A model generated the notes under the pieces. It was not told the DNA's origin and made no database searches. It was given only the letters and a program-made list of their open reading frames with translations. Shown here in pieces: positions 45,307-54,400 of a DNA stretch of 64,000 nucleotides; position 1 is the stretch's first letter, and every line of letters starts with the position of its first letter. The position numbers were made by a program, and so were the translations under genes. The stretch comes from Chryseobacterium vaccae (GTDB lineage: Bacteria; Bacteroidota; Bacteroidia; Flavobacteriales; Weeksellaceae): positions 1,922,001-1,986,000 of the forward strand of contig NZ_VSWH01000001.1 of assembly GCF_009602705.1 (NCBI RefSeq), in the 5' to 3' direction.

Positions 45307-46233
45307 TCATTTTAAATTAATATTTTGAGAGGAATATATATTGTCCTGATCATCGATAATGATGCATTCCAGATGATTGATCTGGTTTACCATATTAAGT
45401 GACGCATCAATTCCCATAATGCTTACAGGAGTTGCCATTGCATCAGCAATTTCTGCATTAGGACAAAAGATGGTAACACTTTTCACCCCCGAAACAGGCA
45501 TTCCTGTTTTGGGATTAATGGTATGAGAATATTTTTTCCCATTGATGACCACGAATTTTTCGTAATTCCCAGATGTTGCTACCGCCATATCAGTAATATT
45601 CATGTAAGAAAATGGCTTTCCGGCGTTATCAGGATCAGCAATTCCAACCGTCCAAGGTTTTCCGTCTGCCTGATTTCCCCAGGCTGTTAAATCCCCTGAT
45701 GCATTTACAATTCCTGATTCTACACCTCTATTCTGAAGAAGTCTTTTTGCCATCTCCGCTGCATAGCCTTTCCCAATTCCCCCAAAACCTATTCTCATTC
45801 CTTTTTCTTTCAGGAAAACTGTTTGATTGTGATGGTCAAGAATGATGTTATGATAATTAACCAATTTCAGATGTTTTTTGATCAGTTCAGGATCAGGAAG
45901 CTGTTGCATCTGCCGGTCAAAATTCCAGAAGCTTTTGTCGATTCCACCGTAAGAAATATCAAAATATCCGTCTGTAATTTTACTGATTCTCAAACTTCTT
46001 TCAATTAAACCAAAGATTTCCCCATCTACTTTCACAGGCTTTATCCCTGCGTTTTTATTGATAAAATGGGTTTGGCTTTCGTCGTTGAAAGTAGTTAAAA
46101 GTCTTTCAATCCTCCGAATTTCGTCAATAGCTGCATCAATATGCTGATTAGCCAAATTTTCATTGTCACTTACAACGGTAATTTCAAAAGCGTTCCCCAT
46201 TAATTTCTGAGATCTTTTGAACTCTCTCAACAT
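45307..46233 (-). CDS. apbE: FAD:protein FMN transferase (ApbE)
   Basis: 308 residues. Motifs: MGNAFEITVVSDN, IRRIERLLTTFNDES, DISYGGIDKSFWNF-like, IGFGGIGKGYAAEMAKRLL, GIVNASGDLTAWG, TSGNYEKFV and HTINPKTGMPV with the Mg-binding aspartate/threonine region after it. ApbE links FMN to Ser/Thr of target proteins outside the cytoplasm. I see no signal peptide or lipobox on this copy, so either the start is wrong or it acts differently. The DUF4266 lipoprotein next to it is a candidate target. Confidence 0.92.
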   Translation of the reverse strand: MLREFKRSQKLMGNAFEITVVSDNENLANQHIDAAIDEIRRIERLLTTFNDESQTHFINKNAGIKPVKVDGEIFGLIERSLRISKITDGYFDISYGGIDKSFWNFDRQMQQLPDPELIKKHLKLVNYHNIILDHHNQTVFLKEKGMRIGFGGIGKGYAAEMAKRLLQNRGVESGIVNASGDLTAWGNQADGKPWTVGIADPDNAGKPFSYMNITDMAVATSGNYEKFVVINGKKYSHTINPKTGMPVSGVKSVTIFCPNAEIADAMATPVSIMGIDASLNMVNQINHLECIIIDDQDNIYSSQNINLK

Positions 46234-46239
46234 ATGATC

Positions 46240-46686
46240 TTATTTATTTTGGTTTTCTTTAATATCCCGTACTTCTTTAATGAAAGCTAAAGCATTTTCA
46301 GATGGAAGTCCCTCCCAGCTTTTCAAAACCTTTCCCTCTGAATTCAATAAAAGGGTGTAAGGAAAAAGTCCTTTCGGATTATATTGATCAGCAAGCGATG
46401 CATTTTCTTTTTTCAATTCCGGAGAAAGCTGATTCTTTTTGTTTCTTGGAAAATCTGCATTGATGTAAACAGCGATATTTTCTGTTTCCAGCTTTTTAAA
46501 TTCATCGGTTTCAATGATATTTTTATGAAGTTTGATGCATGGAATACACCAATCTGAACCTGAAAAGTTCAGTAAAATAAGTTCTTTATTTTGGGACGCC
46601 AGTTTTTTGGCACTTTCCAAACGACTCTGTGCGTGAATGCCAACAGCGAATACAACCATTAATATGGCTGAAAATAGTGTTTTCAT
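46240..46686 (-). CDS. Exported thioredoxin-like protein
   Basis: 148 residues with a signal peptide (IHAQ cleavage near residue 20). The active-site motif is GSDWCIPCIKLHK (CxxC at about 47-50), in a DsbD-gamma/TlpA-like fold ending with LLNSEGKVLKSWEGLPS. It lies six bases before apbE. It may keep thiols of the exported redox proteins reduced. Confidence 0.88.
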   Translation of the reverse strand: MKTLFSAILMVVFAVGIHAQSRLESAKKLASQNKELILLNFSGSDWCIPCIKLHKNIIETDEFKKLETENIAVYINADFPRNKKNQLSPELKKENASLADQYNPKGLFPYTLLLNSEGKVLKSWEGLPSENALAFIKEVRDIKENQNK

Positions 46687-46756
46687 TATTTAATTTTTAT
46701 AATGATTTTAGAGAATAATGATGTTGCTTGATTGTAGATCAATCAAATTAAATAGA

Positions 46757-47146
46757 TTATATAGACAAAGATTTCGGTGGTTCCCAGACCGATCCTGTAA
46801 ATCCTTTGTAACAAAAATCTTCATCTTTTGAAGGAATTTTATGAGATTGTAATGGTCTGAAACTTTCAGCTTTTGCTTCAAAATAAAAGCCTGGGTGAAT
46901 CGTGAATATCAAAGTTAATGGTGCAGAATGAATTACAAACGGCAGTTTCTGATCTTTACCATAATCTCCATCTTTAACAGGATTTTCATAATGGGTTTTC
47001 AGAAACGCTGTAAGAGACATTTCCGGATTCAACTTTTTATGTTCCCAATAATGTTCTATCAAAGTCGGAATTTTCAACAGCTGATATACTTCAGTTGTTG
47101 AAATTAAATACAGTGACAATAACAGTATGGAAATCAATTTTTTCAC
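46757..47146 (-). CDS. Small exported protein, paralogue A
   Basis: 129 residues, function unknown. Signal-like N-terminus (MKKLISILLLSLYLISTTE), then LIEHYWEHKKLNPEMSLTAFLKTHYENPVKDGDYGKDQKLPF and a C-terminus with SVWEPPKS. It is clearly homologous to the protein at 55911-56297. About 45 bases of upstream DNA (TATrAAATATTTyATTAAGAATGATT) are conserved too, so the pair arose by duplication including control sequence. Asp/His-rich middle (HY..HPVKD) could bind metal. Confidence 0.75.
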   Translation of the reverse strand: MKKLISILLLSLYLISTTEVYQLLKIPTLIEHYWEHKKLNPEMSLTAFLKTHYENPVKDGDYGKDQKLPFVIHSAPLTLIFTIHPGFYFEAKAESFRPLQSHKIPSKDEDFCYKGFTGSVWEPPKSLSI

Positions 47147-47187
47147 AAATCAAAATTATAAAATATTTTATTAAGAATGATTATTTT

Positions 47188-49695
47188 TTATTTCCTTTCC
47201 AAAAGCCTTTTTAGAAGCTTATAGATCTCAAACCAAAGCACAGAAACTGCAGCAGTAAGGAATGTTAATCCTAATTCTTTTACTGTAAGAGGCGCTACAC
47301 TAAAGAATCCTGATACCGGCTTCACATATAGAATAACAAACAATAATACAAGAACCAACGCGGAAATCCCTGCTAATAAATAATTGCGATTTTTAAAACT
47401 TTCAAAAATACTGTAATGGAAAGATCGATTTACCAAACTCAGTAAAATATTCGCAAATATTAAAGTACTGAACACCCAAGCTCTTGTTGTAGGCTCATCA
47501 TTCCCCAGGTGGACAGAATGTTGATATATCCATAGTATTCCTGCTGTGATAACCAATCCCTGAATAATACTTACCATAAGCTCTCCCCAGTTCAGAAATG
47601 TATCTGTAAGCACTCTTGGAGGCCTTTGCATTGCATCTTTTTCAATAGGCTCATTTTCATATACAATAGAACAGGTAGGTCCCATTACCAATTCAAGAAA
47701 AATAACGTGAACCGGGGTAAATATGTGAGGGAATACCCATCCCAGGAATAAAGGCAAAGAAACTGTAAGGATAATGGGAATATGAATAGAAATAATATAT
47801 TGAACAGCTTTTTTGATATTGGCATAAATTCTCCTTCCCGCAGCAATTCCTACTACCAGCTTTTCAAGATCATCATTCGTAATGACGAGTGCTGCTGCTG
47901 ATTTGGCAATTTCGGTTCCTTTATTTCCCATTGCGACTCCTATATGGGCCGCTTTTAATGCAGGTCCGTCGTTCACTCCATCTCCCAACATGGCCACTAC
48001 GTTACCCTGTGCTTTCAGCGCATTCACCACTTCAAGCTTTGCTTCAGGAAACATTCTTGTAAACAGAGTCGTTTTTTCAGAAAGCTTCATTAAATCCTCT
48101 TCTGAACTTGCGGTGACGTCACTCCCATTAACTGCAGGAGCATTATTGATAATCCCGGCCTGCAATGCAATAGCCTTTGTGGTATCCGCATTATCCCCCG
48201 TAATTACCTTTACCTTAATCCCTGCATTATAAATATGCTGAAGCACTTCTTTTATTTCTTTTTTAGGAGGGTCATAAAATGCTGTCAGTCCTAAAAATTC
48301 AAAACTAAAATCCTGCTGGTTTTCAGGGAAATTATTTCCTTCGAAATGAGATTTGGCAACTCCAAGAACCCTATATCCCTGTTCACCAAACTCTTTTACG
48401 ATATTTCTGATTTTATTTTTTTCATCTTCTGAAAGCTCAGAAACAGTAAGGATTGCTTCAGGAGCACCTTTTGCCGCAATAATTCTCTCTTTTTGTTCAT
48501 TTTCAAAAAGATGGGTCATCATAGGAGGTTTTCCTTCCAACGGATATTCATGAAATAACTGATAATTTTTTCTGTCGTCAGAATCCTGAGTCTGCTCATA
48601 AATCTTATGTAAGGTTATTTCCATCGGATCAAACGGAACTGGCTCACTGCTCCACATCGCATAATCAATAAGTTCATCAAGCTCTTTTGTCTTGAAATTC
48701 TCTTGTTCATAAATCGTATCAGACTTATAATCATAAAGATGCTTTAGCTGCATTGAGTTTTCGGTAATTGTTCCCGTTTTATCCGTACATATCACTGTAA
48801 CACTTCCCAACGTTTCAACAATACTGCTTCGTTTGATAATAATTCCTTCCCGCATCAGCTTCCAGGCTCCCAAAGCCATAAAGGTGGTAAAAGCTACAGG
48901 AATTTCCTCAGGAAGTACAGACATTGCCAAAGTCAAACCACTTAATAAGCTGGTCACAAAGTCTTCTGTTTTAATATAGCTGAAAACACATACCGCCATA
49001 AAGATCATCAATCCAATAATCGCCATACCTTTTACAAAATTCCGGATCTGGAGCTGTAAAGGAGATATTTCTTCCTTTATCCCCAGTATAGACTGCCCTA
49101 TTTTTCCTACTTTGGTTTCTTTTCCTATTTGCTCTACCTCAAAAACTGCAAGTCCGGAAACAGTAATTGTTCCGCTATATACTTTATTATCTTCTGATTT
49201 GCTGTCTTTAAAAACAGAGAAGCTCTCCCCTGTAAGTGAAGACTGATTAACGGAAAAATCATTGCTATGTACAATAGTACCATCTGCATTGATCAGATTT
49301 CCTTCTTCGGTAATACAGAGATCTCCCACAGCAATTTCAAAAGTGGGTATTTTAATAATCTTTGAATTTCTTATGACCGTACTTAAAGGCTCGTTCAATT
49401 TTTCAAGTTCTTCCAGGGCCTTTTTACTTCGGCTATCCTGATAGAAAGAGATAGCCGTAACTCCTATTATCGCAACCAACATAAATAAAGCCTCACCATA
49501 GTCACCTATGATTACATAGATAAGTGAAACACATATCAATAAAATAAGCATGGGTTCTTTCAGAATATCAATAAGCATATCTGCCCATGTTTCTTTTTTA
49601 ACCGCTTCCAGCCGGTTATATCCGTATTTTTTTCGGGAAGCTTCCACTTCCGCTTCTGTAAGACCTTTGAGATTTTCAGGGATATTGTAATTCAT
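47188..49695 (-). CDS. P-type cation-transporting ATPase (P2-like)
   Basis: 835 residues. Motifs: TGES (SLTGESFSVF, about 155-164), phosphorylation DKTGT (CTDKTGTITEN, about 305), KGAPEAIL nucleotide-binding, and MLGDGVNDGPALK hinge. Membrane motif M4 reads LPEEIPVAFT instead of the PEGLP of calcium pumps, so the ion may differ. No N-terminal CxxC heavy-metal domain and no CPC motif, so it is not a P1B copper or cadmium pump. It lies between the heme-binding and small-protein genes. Confidence 0.85.
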   Translation of the reverse strand: MNYNIPENLKGLTEAEVEASRKKYGYNRLEAVKKETWADMLIDILKEPMLILLICVSLIYVIIGDYGEALFMLVAIIGVTAISFYQDSRSKKALEELEKLNEPLSTVIRNSKIIKIPTFEIAVGDLCITEEGNLINADGTIVHSNDFSVNQSSLTGESFSVFKDSKSEDNKVYSGTITVSGLAVFEVEQIGKETKVGKIGQSILGIKEEISPLQLQIRNFVKGMAIIGLMIFMAVCVFSYIKTEDFVTSLLSGLTLAMSVLPEEIPVAFTTFMALGAWKLMREGIIIKRSSIVETLGSVTVICTDKTGTITENSMQLKHLYDYKSDTIYEQENFKTKELDELIDYAMWSSEPVPFDPMEITLHKIYEQTQDSDDRKNYQLFHEYPLEGKPPMMTHLFENEQKERIIAAKGAPEAILTVSELSEDEKNKIRNIVKEFGEQGYRVLGVAKSHFEGNNFPENQQDFSFEFLGLTAFYDPPKKEIKEVLQHIYNAGIKVKVITGDNADTTKAIALQAGIINNAPAVNGSDVTASSEEDLMKLSEKTTLFTRMFPEAKLEVVNALKAQGNVVAMLGDGVNDGPALKAAHIGVAMGNKGTEIAKSAAALVITNDDLEKLVVGIAAGRRIYANIKKAVQYIISIHIPIILTVSLPLFLGWVFPHIFTPVHVIFLELVMGPTCSIVYENEPIEKDAMQRPPRVLTDTFLNWGELMVSIIQGLVITAGILWIYQHSVHLGNDEPTTRAWVFSTLIFANILLSLVNRSFHYSIFESFKNRNYLLAGISALVLVLLFVILYVKPVSGFFSVAPLTVKELGLTFLTAAVSVLWFEIYKLLKRLLERK

Positions 49696-49783
49696 GTGAA
49701 ATGGATGTAGTATTAAAATTACTGAATGTTTTTGTCATAACAGAATAATATTGATGATTTTAATTATTAGATGATTTTAATTA

Positions 49784-50248
49784 TTAATTGATCTCCTTTT
49801 TAACCTGAATCACCCATTTTTCTATTTCCGATTTATCCGTAGAAGATAATTTTGCATTATGATGGATTATTGTATACGAACTAAGTGGCATTTCTCCCTC
49901 TTTAACGGTTTCGACAATTTCATCTAATTTCTTCAATTTTTTTTCTTTAGTATAGGTATTAAATTCATCAAAATTCAAATGCCTCTTCCCTGAATTGACG
50001 TGATCTGCCAACCACCATTTTACCGGCTGTATATTACTATACCAGGGATATGCCGTATTATTAGAATGACAATCGTAACAGCTTGTTTTTAATAAGCCCT
50101 GTACGTGGGATGACACCTGATAATGTTTTTCAATTGCATTTTCAGAAGGAGTGGCTGATATATTCTTATCAGTATCAAAAAATTGGATAACGATGAGAAA
50201 CAGAACTATAAAGCCTGCTCCTATTTTTATTAAAGATGATGTTTTCAT
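49784..50248 (-). CDS. Membrane-anchored heme-binding (Haem_bd) protein
   Basis: 154 residues. N-terminal hydrophobic anchor (about 8-25), then the Haem_bd domain with TSCYDCHSNNTAYPWYSNIQPVKWW (heme CxxCH at about 56-60) and a helical C-terminal half. It is a frequent companion of CusA/CzcA exporters in Bacteroidota. Function not established; one c-type heme per protein is expected. Confidence 0.85.
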   Translation of the reverse strand: MKTSSLIKIGAGFIVLFLIVIQFFDTDKNISATPSENAIEKHYQVSSHVQGLLKTSCYDCHSNNTAYPWYSNIQPVKWWLADHVNSGKRHLNFDEFNTYTKEKKLKKLDEIVETVKEGEMPLSSYTIIHHNAKLSSTDKSEIEKWVIQVKKEIN

Positions 50249-50276
50249 AATTTGTATTTATCTATAAGTTCTTTTA

Positions 50277-51431
50277 TTATTCATCTGCAGTGTTCTTAAG
50301 TTTCATAAGAAGGGTATAAGCATTCTTGGTGACAATTTTCTTATTTTTAAAATCATCGGTATTAAGTATCTGTATGAACCCGTTCTCTGTTTCACCCAAT
50401 GTTACAGGTGTCAGGCGGTAGGTACGTGTTTTCTCTTCCACAAAAACAAAGCTTTTTCCTTCAAAATTGACAATGCTTTCTTCAGGAACCGCATTGGAAA
50501 AAGAGGTACTTGTTTCTATTTCTGCATTCATATACATTCCCGGTACAAGGCTCTGGTCATATTTTTCAAAATGACAGTGTACTTCAGCCATACCTCCCGG
50601 GTTAACATCCTTACTGATCAGAATAATCTCTCCGTAATATTTCTTATCAGGAGCTGCATTCGTGTAGGCCGTAAACCGTTGTCCCATTTTGAGGTTTCCA
50701 AGATCTTTTTCATATACTTTAAGGTTAAGATGTATATCATCCGGATTGATGAGTTCAAAAAGGACATCCGAAGGATTTACATATTTTCCGATATTCACAT
50801 TTACTTTACTCACAAACCCATTGATGCTGCTGTAAACCGGAACGCTTTTTTTAATATTCCCGGAATTCAGCGATGCTGGGTTAATATTGATAAGGCGGAG
50901 CTGCTGTGCCAGGGAGTTCATCAGGATTTTCTGGCTGTTCATTTCAGACTGGGCTTGTTGCATAACTTTATCACTGGTAGCCTGACTTTGATTAAGGGTT
51001 TTCTGACGGTTGTAGTCCAGTTCGGCAAAATGCATTTTAGACCTTGCCATTAAATAATCCTGCTGAAGCTGGATAAACTGCGGGTTTTCAATAACGGCAA
51101 TCACCTGTCCTTTTGAAACCGGCTTTCCTGGCAACAGACTGCTGGATTTGAGATATCCGCCCAGTGGAATACTTACTGAAACCAGGTTTTGCGGAGGAAC
51201 ATCAATCATTCCATTAAGCTTTAAAAGCGAAGATATCTTCTGTAAAGAAAGGGTTGTAGTTGCTATAGGAGCATTTTTTAATTGGGCTTCAGTAAGCGTT
51301 ACTACGTTTTCATCTTTGGAAGAGACTGCTGCTGGTACCGGCTCCGTTTTTCCATGGTCTTTACACTCATAAAACATGAGCAGTCCTATTATTGGCAGAG
51401 AATATGATATGATTTTAAATTTACGTTTCAT
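50277..51431 (-). CDS. RND efflux periplasmic adaptor (CusB/CzcB type)
   Basis: 384-residue lipoprotein (FYEC lipobox, about residue 23). Adaptor motifs: LKLNGMIDVPPQNLVSVSIPLGG, long coiled-coil hairpin (about 125-190, AQSEMNSQKILMNSLAQQL), ELINPDDIHLNLKVYEKDLGNLKMGQ. It links the inner-membrane pump to the TolC-like part. Two bases separate it from the CusA-TolC gene. Confidence 0.92.
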   Translation of the reverse strand: MKRKFKIISYSLPIIGLLMFYECKDHGKTEPVPAAVSSKDENVVTLTEAQLKNAPIATTTLSLQKISSLLKLNGMIDVPPQNLVSVSIPLGGYLKSSSLLPGKPVSKGQVIAVIENPQFIQLQQDYLMARSKMHFAELDYNRQKTLNQSQATSDKVMQQAQSEMNSQKILMNSLAQQLRLININPASLNSGNIKKSVPVYSSINGFVSKVNVNIGKYVNPSDVLFELINPDDIHLNLKVYEKDLGNLKMGQRFTAYTNAAPDKKYYGEIILISKDVNPGGMAEVHCHFEKYDQSLVPGMYMNAEIETSTSFSNAVPEESIVNFEGKSFVFVEEKTRTYRLTPVTLGETENGFIQILNTDDFKNKKIVTKNAYTLLMKLKNTADE

Positions 51432-51433
51432 TA

Positions 51434-54400
51434 TTATGGGTTTAAAGTAAGATATTCCAATTCTATAGCACTCTGATTCAGTTTCCAGACTGCATCGGTA
51501 TAACTGTTTTTTAAGGTGACTGCCTGGTTGACCAATATTACAAATTCGAGGTAGTTGATCTCTCCGGCAAGAAACTGTTTTTTAGCTGTTTCAGTGATAA
51601 CATCAGCGTTTTTAAGTTCTGCGCTTTCATAGCGGGAAACAATGTCAAGATTAGCCTGATAAATCCCGGATGCTTTTTTACGCTGATTCTGCAGGTTGAA
51701 TTCCATATTGGAAATATCATTTTCAGCAACAGATTCTGCAATTTTAGCAGCCTGAATTCTGGCTTTCTGTCCGCCTGAAAAAACAGGAACCGAAACACCC
51801 AGCTGTACGGAATGAAATTGTGGTGCAGAGCCGTACACTTTGTCATCCGCACCCGTTCCTTTAAAACTGTTAAGATTGTAAGCAAGCTGCAACCCCGGAA
51901 GCAGCTTAGCTTTTTCAAGAGCTGTCTGCTGTTCGGAAACTTTTTTCTGCTGCTGCAATACCTGGATTACAGGATGTGAATTAAGCTCTTCTTTAAGTCC
52001 TCCGCTAAATAACTTTTTATCTTCAGGAACAAAATCTGTTTCAGTATTCAAAAGCCATTGCAGCTGATATTTCAAAACTGAAAGCTCCTGATTCAATTGC
52101 TTCAGCTGGATTTCAATAGCAGATTTCTGGTTGGAAGCAGTTGTTTTTTCTAAAATATTACTTTCTCCTGCTTTCAGACGAATGCTTGCTTTATCCAGAA
52201 AGTCGGTATACAGCTTTAATGTTTCCTGCAGAAGCTTTTCTTTTTCTTTCCAGTAGAGAATATTATAAAAAGTAAGGCTTACGGCTTTCTTTAGCTCATA
52301 TTCTTTAAGGGAAACATTCAGCAGAGACTTTTTCCATTCTTCCGTATAAAGATTCTTTTGTTTTTTATATACAGTAGGAAATGCTATATTCTGAGAAATA
52401 CCGAATTTCATATCTGTCAGGGCACTGTTGATTTGGCCATAATCCATCGTAACTCCTGTCTGAGGAATATCTGATGATGATCTGATAAGTTCCTTTGAAT
52501 ACTCAGATTTTAATTTTTCATTTTTAATAATCCGGTTATTTTTCAAAGCTACATCAACGGCTTCCTCCAAAGTAACAGGGGTTTGGGATTTTACTTCAAG
52601 TCCAATAAAACAGAATAAAAATACCAATACGGAAGCTATATTTCTGTTTTTCATTTTTTTCATTTTGATTCCTTTTTCAATATTTACATAAAGCAATGGT
52701 AAAACAAACAGAGTAAGGAAAGTTGCCACTATTAATCCTCCGATAACAACTGTAGCCAGTGGCCGCTGTACTTCGGCTCCGGCCCCGTTACTCAATGCCA
52801 TCGGGATAAAGCCCAGCGAAGCAACAAAGGCAGTCATAAGGACCGGGCGGAGACGTGATTCTCCTCCGTCAATAACAATTCTTACAATATTTCTCATTCC
52901 GCTTTTGTAAAGACGGTTAAACTCAGATATTAAAACAATTCCGTTCAGTACAGCTACTCCGAAAAGCGCAATAAATCCTACTCCGGCACTGATACTGAAA
53001 GGCATTCCTCTCAGAGCCAGAAAAAATACTCCTCCAATGATGGAAAGAGGAATTGCAGTATAAATAAGTAAGCTTTCCTTTACAGATTTAAATGCAAAAA
53101 ACAGCATTACAAAAATAAGTGCAAGTGCAATAGGAACCGCAATCATGAGGCGCTGTTTGGCATTGTTGAGGTTCTCAAAAGATCCTCCATAGGTCATATA
53201 GTAACCCGTAGGGAGCTTCATTTTCTGATCTACTTTTCCCTGCAGCTCTTCAACAATGCTTTGTACATCCCTGTCCTTTATATTAAAACCTACAACAATT
53301 CTTCTTTGGGCATTTTCTCTCTGAATCTGGTTGGGACCATTCTTCACTTCCACTTTGGCAAGCTGAGACAGCGGAATCTGATTTCCAAAAGGTGTGGGAA
53401 CCAAAAGATTCTTAATATCGGTAACATTTTTCCGGTCTTTGGTATCCAGGCGTACTACCATATCGAAGCGTTTTTCACCTTCAAACACCAGCCCTGTACT
53501 TTGTCCGGCAAATGCCGTATTGACAATTCTGTTAATATCTGCAACAGATAGGTGGTACTGGGCAATTAAAGGGCGGTTGTATTCTATAATTACTTGAGGC
53601 ATCCCGGAAATAGGTTCGATGTAAAGATTCTGTGTTCCTTCAACAGTTTCTATAATTTCACCAAGTTTCTGAGCATTCTGGGCAAGAACATCCAGATCAT
53701 CACCAAAAATTTTCACTACTACATCCTGTCTTGCTCCGGTCATCAATTCATTAAAACGCATCTGCACAGGATATTGAAAGCTGGCTGTAATTCCGGGTAC
53801 TTCCTGAAGCTGTTTCCCCATTTTATCCGCTAATTCGGGAAAAGTAGAGGCAGAGGTCCATTCTTTTTTATCTTTCAGGATAACCATCATATCCGAAGCA
53901 TCCATCGGCATTGGGTCTGTAGGCACTTCCCCGCTTCCGATCTTTGTAACGACCTTCTGCACCTCAGGAAATCGGGATTTGAGAATGTGTGCCGCTTTTT
54001 GGGTACTCTCAATTGTTGTGGTCAAATTACTTCCCGGAAGCACTCTTGTGTCTACGGCAAAATCTCCTTCTTCAAGGGAAGGAATAAATTCACCTCCCAT
54101 TTTGGATAAAATGAAAACGGCTGTTATAAATAAGACTGCCACTACCCCAAAAACTATTTTAGGTACTCTGAGAAGTTTGAGCAAAACTGCAAGATAGATC
54201 TTCTCTACCTTTTTCATCATTCTGTCTGATAAAGTAGGTTTATTGCTTCTTTTTCTCAGCAATACCGCACTCATCATCGGAATATAGGTCAATGAAAGTA
54301 AAAATGCTCCAAGCAGTGCAAAAGCTACGGTCTGTGCCATGGGTTTGAACATTTTCCCTTCAATTCCCTGCAGGGTAAGAATTGGCAGATAAACAATCAG

